Positions 45,958-56,292 of a DNA stretch of 64,000 nucleotides are shown piece by piece. The notes beneath the pieces are model-generated. The model was not told the DNA's origin. It worked only from the letters and a program-made list of their open reading frames with translations, and ran no database searches. This stretch comes from Diploscapter coronatus (lineage: Eukaryota > Nematoda > Chromadorea > Rhabditida > Rhabditidae): the NCBI GenBank assembly GCA_964036155.1, contig OZ038422.1:57931201-57995200 (forward strand). The letters are read 5' to 3'. The first letter of the stretch is position 1. Each line of letters opens with the position of its first letter. The position numbers and the translations under genes were made by a program.

Positions 45958-48279
45958 ATGGCTTCTGCCATGAAGTTCTACTACTATGCCAAGAAGCAGC
46001 CGGCAGTAAGAACTTCGTCAAATGGCCCGTAAGAATAATTTCGCCTCGTCTTTTATGCTTGTGAGTTTTTTACTTAGAAATTCTCCCGATACTCGACTGG
46101 AAGAGTTCAAAAAGCGATTCAGAAGAAGTGGTTCTTTGGGAATTCCTTTTGTTCCCGAGGAAAACGTCCGAGAGCTCTTTACTGATTTGGTATAGCGAGT
46201 CATGTGTTGTATCATCGTCGATGATATTTCTATGGAATTTTAGGGATCACCCTATCGAAGTGGATCTCCGTTCTTCGGAAGACAACCATCCATTCGAGAA
46301 GACGAAGAAGATCAAGTAGAAACGATTCTAATCAATTGTGCAGGAATTGATTATTTAGGAATTGGAAGGATTGCCTGTACTGACTGTAATTGTTAAGTCT
46401 GCTAGAGAGGTGACGAATATCACTACAATGATAGAAGGGTTGCCTGTATGCTAATTGTAAATGAAACAAATGCATGAGAAGTCATGTAATGCAGGCAAAG
46501 TGTCGGGTGAAACATATGGAAACTCGGGACTGTGAAGATGGAGCAGAAGGGCAAATCGAGGTTCTAATGGAATTGGAGATGGAAAAGGGAATGACCAATG
46601 ATGAAGCACTAGCCGTTATGAGGAGCAATGGATTAAATGTAAGTATGAAACATGAGCCATTTTTTCAACAAAAGAAAAAAAAAAAAACTTCTAAAAATAT
46701 CCACAACTACTATTTAGGTCTATGAAGTTTCATTCACTATCAAACCAGTTACGGAAGAGAATTACATTGAACCTGGATCGAATGGTAGATATTGCAAAGA
46801 GTGACCAATTTATTTTCACTTAGACGCTACAACTGGCTCTGAATGGTTCCCGAAGAGTATTTATGACTTAGATATTTGCGCAAAACGAGTTATTATGTAC
46901 GGAGCTGGACTTGATGCTGATCATCCAGTACAACACATCACCGATTTATTAATTCAAAGGATAACTCTAAATTAAGGGATTCAAAGACGACGAATATCGC
47001 AAGAGAAGAATGATGTTTGCTGATATCGCACTCAACTACAAACAGTAGTCGGAAAATAGTTGCAAATTATGACGTTGTTTAATTTAGCGGGGAATCTATT
47101 CCAAGAATTGAATATTCGGAATCGGAAAGGAAAACTTGGGGAATAATTTACAAAAAACTCAGAGAATTGCACAAGAAGTATAAAGAAGTTATTTGAAAAA
47201 TCTTCATCGATATGTTAGGTACGCCTGCAAAGAATACTTGGACAATTTCGAACAGTTGGAAAGATACTGTGGTTATTCGGAAGATAACGTCCCACAGTTA
47301 GAGGATATTTGCAGATTTCTCAAAGGTCATTCACTTTCGCATGAAGTTCAGCTTGTATCCAAAGATTTAGCCAAGACAGGATTCCGTGTCCGCCCCGTTG
47401 CCGGATATCTTTCAGCCCGTGACTTCCTTGCCGGATTAGCCTTTCGAGTCTTTTTCTGCACTCAGTACGTTCGTCATCAGGCCGATCCTTTCTATACACC
47501 AGAGCCGTAAGAAAGTTACCTTTCTCCAGAAAACACCACCAATTTCAGAGATACTGTTCATGAAATAATGGGTCACATGCCATTATTCGCCGACCCTGAT
47601 TTTGCCCAATTCTCTCAAGAAATCGGCTTAGCAAGTCTGGGTGCGAGTGAAGAGGATCTGAAGAAACTGGCTACAGTAAGAGAATCACTCACTTTGTGAA
47701 ATGAACTCCTTGAATTGTATAGCTCTACTTCTTCTCTATTGAATTTGGTCTTTCTCTTGAAGCTGATAATTCGAGCGAAAATAAGGAGAATCTGGAGAAT
47801 GGAAAGCCACAGAAGAAGCACAGCTATAAGGTTTATGGCGCTGGATTATTGAGCAGTGCTGGGGAGTTGCAGGCAACTTTATAAAAGCTGATCTTCATCG
47901 CTTTAAAAAAGCAATTTTAGCACGCAGTGGAAGGTGATTCAAAAATTTTATGCTTCGATCCAGATCTAGTCGTGAGACAAGAATGCCTCATAACGACATT
48001 CCAAGAGGCATATTTCTATACCAGAAATTTCGAAGAAGCGCAGCAGAAATTGCGAATGTTCACGAGCAACATGAAGAGACCGTTTGTGGTCAGATACAAC
48101 CCCTATACGGAAAGTGTCGAGGTAAGCAAAATTGAAACGAACTTAAGTTAAACCTTTGGAAAAAGGTGGTAGAAAAAAACTTGCAGGTGCTGAACAACAA
48201 GCGATCCCTCATGCTGGCCGTGAATTCACTGAGATCAGACATAAACCTGCTTGCAGGAGCACTACACTACATGTTCTAA
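45958..48279 (+). CDS. tph-1: Tryptophan 5-hydroxylase (serotonin synthesis)
   Basis: Pterin- and iron-dependent, rate-limiting step of serotonin synthesis in neurons. Exons: 45958-46028, 46078-46189, 46244-46315, 46359-46445, 46495-46638, 46718-46784, 46824-46927, 46977-47044, 47088-47177, 47219-47325, 47371-47506, 47549-47675, 47723-47872, 47921-48121 and 48187-48279; 542 residues. The N-terminal tail is followed by an ACT-like regulatory region (about 86-180, including [14 protein letters not shown]) and the catalytic domain with [30 protein letters not shown] and HEIMGH (iron-binding His pair), then SIEFG with the iron-binding Glu. [10 protein letters not shown] marks tryptophan rather than tyrosine or phenylalanine hydroxylase. 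[18 protein letters not shown] is nematode-like. The intron at 47873 has a GC donor, and the intron 47326-47370 is 45 nt and lacks an in-frame stop. Confidence 0.96.
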
Positions 48280-48400
48280 ACTAAATAGTAAACTTGGGCT
48301 CATTAATCATTCGACTTCACTGCAACAGTGACTATTTATTTTCTTCATTGAATTAACGATATTTGACCTGATAAGCGAACAATTAATTTATAGAAAGCAG

Positions 48401-48406
48401 AATAAA
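48401..48406 (+). terminator. Poly(A) signal of tph-1
   Basis: AATAAA 122 bases after the tph-1 stop codon. Confidence 0.55.
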
Positions 48407-49334
48407 CTTGTGTAGAAAACCGGTACTCTTTAGATTTTGTATAAGTATATGAGAAAAAGTGAAATGCAATTAAATCAACGGGAAAACTTATCAAGCTAAT
48501 TAGGTCTTGCAGCAATTATCAGAATGGTAGCATAAATGTCATATTCTGCAAAATTCTAAAGATAATGACATTGTCTTTCTACAGGATAATATCATAACTC
48601 CCTCCTTATAAAATTTTAGCAACATGATAATTATTAACAAAGCCTTTTAAAATCGTTTTGCAGTTTTTAGCTGATATTAAATTTTATTTTTAATCGATTA
48701 TTTAGCTTATAACGATATTTTGCTCTTACTGTGGAAGGCTCTGACGTTATAGGTGAAAGGAAAGGTGAATTGTCCTGTGAAAGACAACGTGATTCAGAAA
48801 TCAAAACAATCATCATTGTCATAGAAAAAGTAACCTGAATGAAGAATCTCGTATTCGGAGAATAATACTATGCAAGAAGAATGAGAATTGATTAGGATAT
48901 CTCGAAAAAAAAAGTGAAGAAGAAAAGTATTGGTTCACCAGTTCATAAAATAACAGCAGTTCCATAGAACTTGAGATGAAGTCGAGATTAGGTAGAAAAG
49001 CAAAACTGTAGGTAGTGATTGGAAAAGACAACAGGTAAAATTGCGCGATCATATCAGAAGAATCTTGATCTGATTACAATTCAGAAATTTAAGTTATTTG
49101 AATGTTGACTCTTATTTCATCAACATGTACTGAAATTACGCACGATATACAGAGAACAGAATTGATTAGAAGCAGCCAAATTGTGACTATATCCTAGATT
49201 TTGATTGAAAATAAAGATGCGCTATTCTTAAGTAGCAAAGTGACTAAAGATAACGTTGCAGAAAATGGAATAGTATTAAGTGTAGAAATGAAAAAATCGA
49301 CCTGACATGAAGTAGAAATGGACCATCATTGAAT
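48407..49334. other. Convergent intergenic stretch, no gene seen
   Basis: AT-rich DNA between the 3' ends of tph-1 (+) and the moc-1-like gene (-). The short open frames lack splice context or similarity. Confidence 0.5.
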
Positions 49335-52300
49335 TTAGATGGGTGCGATAACGAAGGCTTGCACGATTTCGCCCCTCTCCAATTGAGCCAATCCATCGCT
49401 TTTCTGAGGTAATTCCAGCAGAACATTCGCACCGATCGTGCTTGCAAGTCTAAGAAATGTCAAACGTAAAATAAAAGTGCTATTTTTCTTTTTTTATTTC
49501 AACTAAATCGTTGCCATTCAAAAAAGAAATTTGTGTATTCTTGATGTCGAATTCTGTGAGGCGTGCCAAGTGGCGCACAGTTATTTTTAGTGGTTAGGAC
49601 ATCGAGAAATAGCACGCGAAAAAGGAGAGACTGGTCTAAAGTCATTCCCTCTCCTCTCATTTCCGACCTCCCAGATTTCGGCATCAATTTTATTACGAAA
49701 TTGTGAAGATTGAAAAATGAATTTTAGAATTTTTGGTAGATAAACTAAATCATTCAAGAAACTATCATCTATCTCTTGCGAAAATAGACTAAAACCAGGA
49801 ATTCCAGAGAAATGGTAAAGATTAGAGTTTCAGCAAACAGGAGGCGAATGTCACGATTAGTCGTAAAATTTGCTCATTATCAAACATTTTCTCCACTCGC
49901 TTGTTCTATATTAGGAGACAACGAACTATTTCTATCAAGAAAATCACGAGAGGCCTCGCATAATCAGCGCATGGAGTTAGCAGTTTCAATAATGAGATGG
50001 AAACTCGCGACAATTCGCGTGCATTCATCATTTATTCATTGGATTCCAATTTTTAGAATTTTTCTGGGATTTTTTATTCGTCTATTTTCACCGGAGACGG
50101 ATATCTATTCTATGCAAATTAATAAAAAGAACAAGCTTCAAACCTCGAAGAAAGTTGTCCTCCAGTGATATGTGCAATTGGCAGTAATTCGAACTGTTTC
50201 TCTTTCTGCACTTGCCCAGTCTCTTGTCGGGTTTTCCAGAATTCATCCTGCATTTCGCTAGTCATTCTGTCAGGCATCTGTAGCCAGGCCCTTTTGTATT
50301 CAGGTCGTTCGCCCAGTTTCACTCCATCAGCTAGCTGAAAATGTTGATTTTTACACATACTTCATAAGAGAATAAATTTGAACCTTAACATATATCCTGG
50401 AGTTGTAGATTTTCAAATGACCAGCCAAATGACGCAGAAGAGGAGCAGCGAACAGATGAGCACAAGCCTAAACATTGAATGGAAAATGTCCGAGGAAGAA
50501 ATAAACACATACCCAGCTTGAGACGGGATTTCCAGGCAGAGCGAACACGCAGCGCAATTCTGTACCGACGACTCCAGTCGCGAAAGTCGCTGGCATGCCT
50601 GGCTTCATCCAAACACGACCAAAGTGAATCTGCAAACAGTCAAAGTTTTCGATAAATAATAAATTTTAAAAAAAAAATCTGCTAATCAAACAAAAATATA
50701 AAATTACCTTGAATCCGAGATCGTTTTCGAGAACGTCCTTGAGCAGATCGTGTTCTCCCATAGAAACTCCACCAGAAGTGACCAGCACAGAGGCGTAGCC
50801 AAATGTGTTTTTGATGGCTACGACCAGCTCAGATCTCCTAAAAAAAATCTCAATAAAAAAGCACATAAACTTGTCTAACCTATCAGGTGCAATTCCGGCA
50901 TCGATGGACTTGAATCCGAGCGATTTGAAAAGAGCCAGCAACTGGGGTCGATTCGAGTCGCGAATGCACCCGGGGGGAATTTCCTCGACCATCGATTCAA
51001 CCAACTAAATGAAAAAATTCCCGAAATAAGAAAAAAAAACTTGAGAGAATTAAAAATAATTCACCTCGTTTCCAGTAGACATAACGCACACTTTGGGTCT
51101 CCTGTAAACAGCGACAGCTTTCAGTCCGATTTCGTTGATCACCCCGATTTCCCCAGCACTCAGGATGCAGCCGACGTCGAACAGCAAATCGCCCTTACGC
51201 ATGTCGTCGCCTGGCTTTCTGAATATAATCTAAGATGATTCCTGCGCTTTTCCAGGGCATAAAAATACCTAATGTCCTGTCCAATGCGGGAAGGTGCCTT
51301 CTTGATTTTGATAACGAGCTCTTCTTTGTTCTGAAAAGTTCGCGATTCAAAAATCAATGGGAAGGAACTAGGTAGATTTCCAGTCAGAAACGAAATTACA
51401 GAAGGGGGATCGAGAATAAGCATTTTTCTATACAAAATTGATAAATTAGAGATCGAAACAAGACCGTTTGAATTTTTACTTGAAAGGGGTCACAGCATGA
51501 AAGATCTGGCTTAAATTTTCTAAATTTGATGAAAATAATCTCACGTCATGTTTGACGATTTCGGTGTCTTCGACCTGAACGACTGCATCCGCGCAGTCAG
51601 GCACTACAGCTCCAGTGCTCACTCGAACGCATTGACCATTTGTCATTGAACCTGGAATGGAAATTCGTTCCTCCAAGTTGAAATTTAGAAACCTGTGAAA
51701 GGAGCTCCTGCAGTCGAAGAGCCGACAACTTCGCTGTCACCTGCTCCATCTGCGACTAAAATGTTTTCTGTGATGATCAGGAATGTACGCGGTCCGCAAA
51801 AATTAGGGCCCGGACATTACTGTCCAGGTTCGTACATCCCTGATGATAATGACTCATGAAAATTATTCTTTCAAGACTTCTCAAAATTTCTTTTAAAATA
51901 ATAAATTCGAAAATAACAACATGATTTTCAATTCAGAACTTTTGATTGGTGATACTATAGGATTTTAGATGAGAATCAAGTCAAATCAACGTGAAAAATA
52001 TCAAGCAAATTTTCAGAATTATTTGAGCCATCTTTATAAGGACTAGGCGTATTTCGATAAGAAATCACTCACACAAAACAGCGTATCCGTCTTTGATGGA
52101 CTTACAGCAAATGGGCGCATCTGCGGGAGCTGTGATTTTCTCTGCCAGAATTTGACCTGAATAAAAAAATTGATAAATAGCTATTGTTTAAAGAATCAAC
52201 AGACCAGGCTGCAGAGCAACGACAGGTTCGTACTTGAAGCAGGGATCGATTTCTTTAAGAACTGCCTCGATCGACTTGTAGGCCTCTTCCATCGGGACGG

Positions 52301-52601
52301 CAGGCCATCTGAAAATGAAAATTAAAAAAAAAAAATAAAACAGAATTAAGAGAAGAACCTGTTTTTTTTTCTAAACCTTCATTCAAAAGTATTTTCAACA
52401 AAAGGTGAAACAAAACTCGTAATTTTTGGAAGAGATAGACGAAATTTCAGTGATTTGGAAAGCCCACCTGCTCTGTCTGGCCCTACTGACAATCGCACTC
52501 AATTCGTGTGTCTGCCCAGAGTGTCCTCCAGCCTCATCCCCCGAATGTCTGTCCTTCCTCTCACTTTCCACTTCTGCGATTTTTTCCTGCCTCGATTCCA
52601 T
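49335..52601 (-). CDS. moc-1: Molybdopterin molybdenumtransferase (MoeA / gephyrin E domain)
   Basis: Inserts molybdate into adenylated molybdopterin, the final step of molybdenum cofactor synthesis. Exons in transcript order: 52601-52468, 52308-52205, 52156-52073, 51755-51693, 51651-51545, 51330-51269, 51218-51065, 51004-50880, 50837-50708, 50629-50513, 50467-50384, 50334-50144 and 49449-49335; 489 residues. Motifs in order are SIKDGYAV, VSTGAVVPDCADAVVQVEDT, VCVMSTGNE, RDSNRPQLLA, VLVTSGGVSMGEHDLLKDVL, IHFGRVWMKPG and FALPGNPVSS. A charged N-terminal linker of about 45 residues precedes the domain, and no MogA domain is present, so this is the E-domain protein alone, as in nematodes where the two activities are separate genes. 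The start at 52601 is preferred because the frame closes upstream with TAG. Confidence 0.94.
51771..51848. repeat. Intronic hairpin-forming inverted repeat
   Basis: Within the moc-1 intron 51756-52072, TGATGATCAGGAATGTACG is mirrored by CGTACATCCCTGATGATA (about 15 of 18 paired), and an inner GGACA-TTAC-TGTCC stem lies at 51812-51825. The segment is more GC-rich than the intron around it. Confidence 0.6.
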
Positions 52602-53136
52602 TCCCTCGCAACGTCGCCGGTTTACTCCGATACAATTCTTGGTCTATCTACCTGAACCAACAACATTAATTTTCGAAGAAAAAGCAGAATTCAAAAGTTC
52701 AAAAAAATGAAATAAAAAATGAGAGAAGATACCGTAAATTACGGGATAAAACGCGGACAGAGTAAATGTGAGAATGAAAAGAGAACAAACTGTTCACTAT
52801 TTTTGTAACAACTTTTGAGAAAGATCGTCGATATTGATCCGAAAAAGAAATTTCTCGCCTCTGCTGCCGCAGGACAGGCACATTTTGCGAGTGGCAGACA
52901 GGGGATGGCTTGGAATTGGAAGGCAGGGGAACACGTTATTCCTCAAGGTCACTCCGCCAGTGAACACTGCCAAATTCGATCGACTAGTCTAATGGAGTGG
53001 GATGAAAAAATAGCTGAAGTCCTGCACTCAAATTAGCAAACAGTGTAATTCCTGAAAAATTCATCCTTGAATTGTAATATATCAAAGTTCAAAGCTAAAC
53101 ATTCCATCATCGAACAAGTTCATTCAAATTGCATGT
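52602..53136. other. 5' region of the moc-1-like gene
   Basis: Presumed promoter and 5' UTR of the minus-strand gene. A minus-strand TTCAG near 52,655 could be a trans-splice or 5' UTR splice acceptor. No other gene is supported. Confidence 0.4.
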
Positions 53137-53475
53137 ACAAAAAAGTCGATAAATATCATAAAGACCATCATAAGGTTATCAGTCCTAAAGCTAACTTAAT
53201 ATGAAAAACAACAATTGCTATCAGCTGATCAATATGAAAATGATTAGAAATGACCGTGCTAATAGAACATTGGCAAGGAAAGTGATATAAAATCGAAATT
53301 GAAAACATCACAGTAGAGATAAGGAATGGTGAACGAGAGGACGAAAGTGAAAGCATGATAAGGACCACCTGGGAATTTGTACTGGTCAATAATAGGCACA
53401 ATAGTATTGTCAAGGCTTAAATTAGATATCGACAGAAAAGTATATAAGTGATTCCACGAGAGGAGAGAGCTTAGG
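53137..53475. repeat. Direct repeat copy 1 (about 340 bp)
   Basis: From ACAAAAAAGTCGA to about GAGAGCTTAGGTAG this segment matches 55,017-55,373 in the same orientation, nearly base for base over most of its length. Its open frames are not convincing genes. The foldback element starts directly after it. Confidence 0.85.
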
Positions 53476-53498
53476 TAGTAAAGACACGCCGTTACCCT

Positions 53499-54190
53499 CT
53501 TTCCGAAAATGCTGCTTTGCAATAAGAGAAAGGGGGTTTTCGCACTCTGGCTTTATATCGTTGCCTGGCGGCGGCTCAAATTCGTCATTTATTTCCGTTT
53601 TAATTGCTCAACTATTTATTTGTTCGTGATTAACTGACTAATTACCGCTAATTTCAGAGGCCTCGTCCACTAGACTCTGCAGCTCCGTCATAGACCTGCT
53701 CCAATCGATAGAAAATTAGATAAGCTTTGAATTAAAAAAGAACATTGAAAAATATTTGGCAAGGCTTTTTCTTTTATAGATCGAAGATAAAATGACGACA
53801 AGAATTCGGATTTATTCTTGAAGCAATAAATCAAAATAAAAAATGAAACTTTTTTTTTTTTTTTTTTAAATAACCCGAAAAGTTAAACTTTGAATATAGA
53901 ATCCTGATAAATTATGCAAAATATCTCCAAAAATAAAGAAAACTAGAAAATCTTTTTTTTATTCAAAGCTTATCTAATTTTCTATCGATTGGAGCAGGTC
54001 TGTGACGGGACTGCAGAGTCTAGTGGGCGAGGCCTCTGAAATTAGCGGTAATTAGTCAGTTAATCACGAACAAATAATTGGGCAATTAAAACGGAAATAA
54101 ATGACGAATTTGAGCCGCCGCCAGGCAACGATATAAAGCCAGAGTGCGAAAACCCCCTTTCTCTTATTGCAAAGCAGCATTTTTGGAAAG
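53499..54190. mobile_element. Long foldback element, arms about 240 bp
   Basis: Left arm 53,499 to about 53,740 (from CTTTCCGAAAATGCTGCTTT) and right arm about 53,952-54,190 are reverse complements with few mismatches, ending inside at TAGATAAGCTTTGAATTAAA. The spacer of about 210 bp is AT-rich with a long T-run. Each arm contains a GC-rich block (GAGGCCTCGTCCACTAGACT) and a CTTTATATCG box. No open frame spans it. It could be a foldback transposon or two head-to-head copies of one unit. Confidence 0.85.
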
Positions 54191-54258
54191 GAAGGAACAG
54201 CGTTCCTCTTTCTTTTATTGCAAAGCGGTATTTTTGGAAAGGAAGGAACAGTGTACAG
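54157..54258. repeat. Tandem duplication of a 51-bp unit at the foldback end
   Basis: Two units beginning CTTTCTCTTATTGCAAAGCA and CTTTCTTTTATTGCAAAGCG, each followed by TTTTTGGAAAGGAAGGAACA, lie 51 bp apart. The first overlaps the terminus of the right foldback arm. Confidence 0.8.
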
Positions 54259-55016
54259 GGAAGGAAGCCAGCACGACCTTCGTTCCGTCTTTCGAACGGA
54301 GCTAAAATCTCAAGTGGTCAGAACTTTTATAGGGTAAAAAAATTAAACCTGACACTCCTCTCGCAATGTGAGCCCGAAGTACTCGGACAAAGTTCCACGC
54401 TGAACATTTCAGCTTTGTATTCTATTTAGATTTAATTATACACGGCCTGTCAAGTGGTGCATAGGCATAGAGGGAAAACGTGCTAAGTTGTGATTTCTTT
54501 GTGCTCTTTCCTCTCTGCGCATTATGTCCCCCCTTGCCTGCAGAGAAGGAGATAGAGGAGAAAGAGTTGAAAAAATGAAAAAAAATTTCCAAGAAAATTA
54601 TTATTTTAATTGGTAAAATTATCAAATTAAGCCCTAATTATTCCAGATAATTGTCTGATTATGTAATTATTCATTTTTCATCAAAATTCCGGTAAATTGA
54701 CGATCAAATTGAAAAATATCACGGGAATTTGATGAAACCATAGAAAAAGAAGGAATTGAGAAGCTTCAAAAACTTGCAGAGCTTTTATTTTCTGATGAGA
54801 ATATTTTTATTAATGTTGTCATAATAATGCACCAATTTCGAAAATGTTGATATCAGTTGCTACAGTGCACTTCAAGTTGTTAAAAGTAATGACAATTTTT
54901 TTTTTGCAAAAGTTCTTACTTTAATAAACTATTTTAAAGTATATACTACTTATAGTTTTTAGACCGTTTCATAAGAGTTTTAAGGATTTTACTTTTTTTT
55001 TTAAATAGATATATAA

Positions 55017-55373
55017 GACAAAAAGTCGACAAATATCATGAAGATCATCATAAAGTTATTATTCTTAAAGCTAACTTAATATAAAACAACAATAATTGCT
55101 ATCAGCTGATAAATATGAAAATGATCAGAGATGACCGTGCTAATAGAAAATTGACAAGGAAAGTGATATAAAATCGAAATTGAAAACATCACAGTAGAGA
55201 TAAGGAATGGTGAACGAGAGGACGAAAGTGAAAGCATGATAAGGACCACCTGGGAATTTGTACTGGTCAATAATAGGTACAATCGTATTGTCAAGGCATG
55301 ATAATATTGTCTAAGGCTTACATTAGATATCTGCAGAAAAGTATATGTGATTCCATGAGAGGAACGAGCTTAG
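55017..55373. repeat. Direct repeat copy 2
   Basis: Partner of 53,137-53,475. It differs by scattered substitutions and an insertion of about 18 bases near 55,295, where ATTGTCAAGGC and ATTGTCTAAGGC form a local duplication. The TA-flanked MITE starts about 15 bases after it. Confidence 0.85.
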
Positions 55374-55387
55374 ATAGGGAAGAGATA

Positions 55388-55665
55388 AGCACTAGAAAAA
55401 TCGATATCCCAAAAAGGGACCCAATTAGGATAACCCGGCGCGGTGAATCGATTGGGACAGGCTTCAGCTCGATTTGCACGCATTTTATGCCCGTGCTGTT
55501 CGAAAAACACGAAAAACTTTTTTGTTTGAAAACCTTCCCGGGTAACTGATACACCGTTAGCCTCGTCTCATCGAGCTGAGTAATATGCTGAAACGTCTCA
55601 ATCGATTCAGCACCCTCGATTACCCTATCGGGGCTTGTTTTTAGGATATCGATTTTTCTAGTGCC
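55388..55665. mobile_element. TA-flanked MITE (Tc1/mariner-like)
   Basis: GCACTAGAAAAATCGATATC at the left is repeated exactly in inverse at the right (ending GATTTTTCTAGTGC), and weaker pairing continues inward to about 50 bp. The 278-bp element is bounded by TA on both sides (55386-55387 and 55666-55667), the target duplication of Tc1/mariner elements. No transposase frame is present, so it is non-autonomous. Confidence 0.82.
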
Positions 55666-55667
55666 TA

Positions 55668-56292
55668 CCAATGCTCGAATCACTCAAAAAGCCGCTTATA
55701 TACAAATTCAGTTAGACAAATACAGCTTTGAGATGAATGAAATAATGCTCAGAATAAATACCTGTTTCATAAATAAAATCTTTGAAAAGATCGCTCTTCT
55801 AGTGCAGTATTTATGGAGGCCCAATGCAGAGGCAGGTTTTGCGACAAAAGAGATACTTTGTCGGCTTATGCTCTAAATTGTATTCGTTTTCATTTCACAT
55901 TTGTAGCTCATTGAAACTCTAGAATAAATGAAAGTGCAGAATATTAATTACCTTGGCACAGTCCACCTGGAAAGTTGATTTCAATGAATATTTGATTGCT
56001 TTTTCTTGCAAGAAATAATGCAGCATAGGAGTTGAAGTCTAATTATAACAAGGATGTTGCAAGGAAGATAAGATATTGAAGAAGTCAGGTCTATTGAAAA
56101 GCTGTTTTTCTACTTTACCGATATGTTTCTAAAAATCTAAAATGTTTGCATCATTTCTTACAAGAAAATGATATTCATAGAAATGGCATACTGGCTGCCC
56201 ACTCGCCACAGAGTGTCCTTCCTTTTTCATCGATTTCTCTTCTACAGTCCATATGGTATGGCTTCCCTAGGATGAATTTTCTTCAGACAGAA
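55668..56292. other. Intergenic stretch, nothing supported
   Basis: AT-rich DNA downstream of the Thr/Lys-rich secreted protein gene (-), presumed to include its 3' UTR. Confidence 0.4.

Noticed and set aside
46410..46445. Earlier donor at 46410 (GAG/GTGACG) in tph-1
   Set aside because: Using it removes part of the ACT-like region; the donor at 46446 restores the expected length and phase.
47364..47370. Acceptor at CCAAAG (47364) for the short tph-1 intron, giving DLAKTGF
   Set aside because: The TTTAG acceptor at 47370 gives RFLKAKTGF, which fits family spacing exactly, while the first leaves two extra residues.
53499..54190. Spliced-leader RNA gene array in the foldback arms
   Set aside because: A short TTTTAATTGCTC string recalls a spliced leader, but no donor followed by an Sm-site arrangement was seen.
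53137..55373. Intact LTR retrotransposon
   Set aside because: The direct repeats lack clear TG...CA ends, and nothing between them encodes Gag or Pol.
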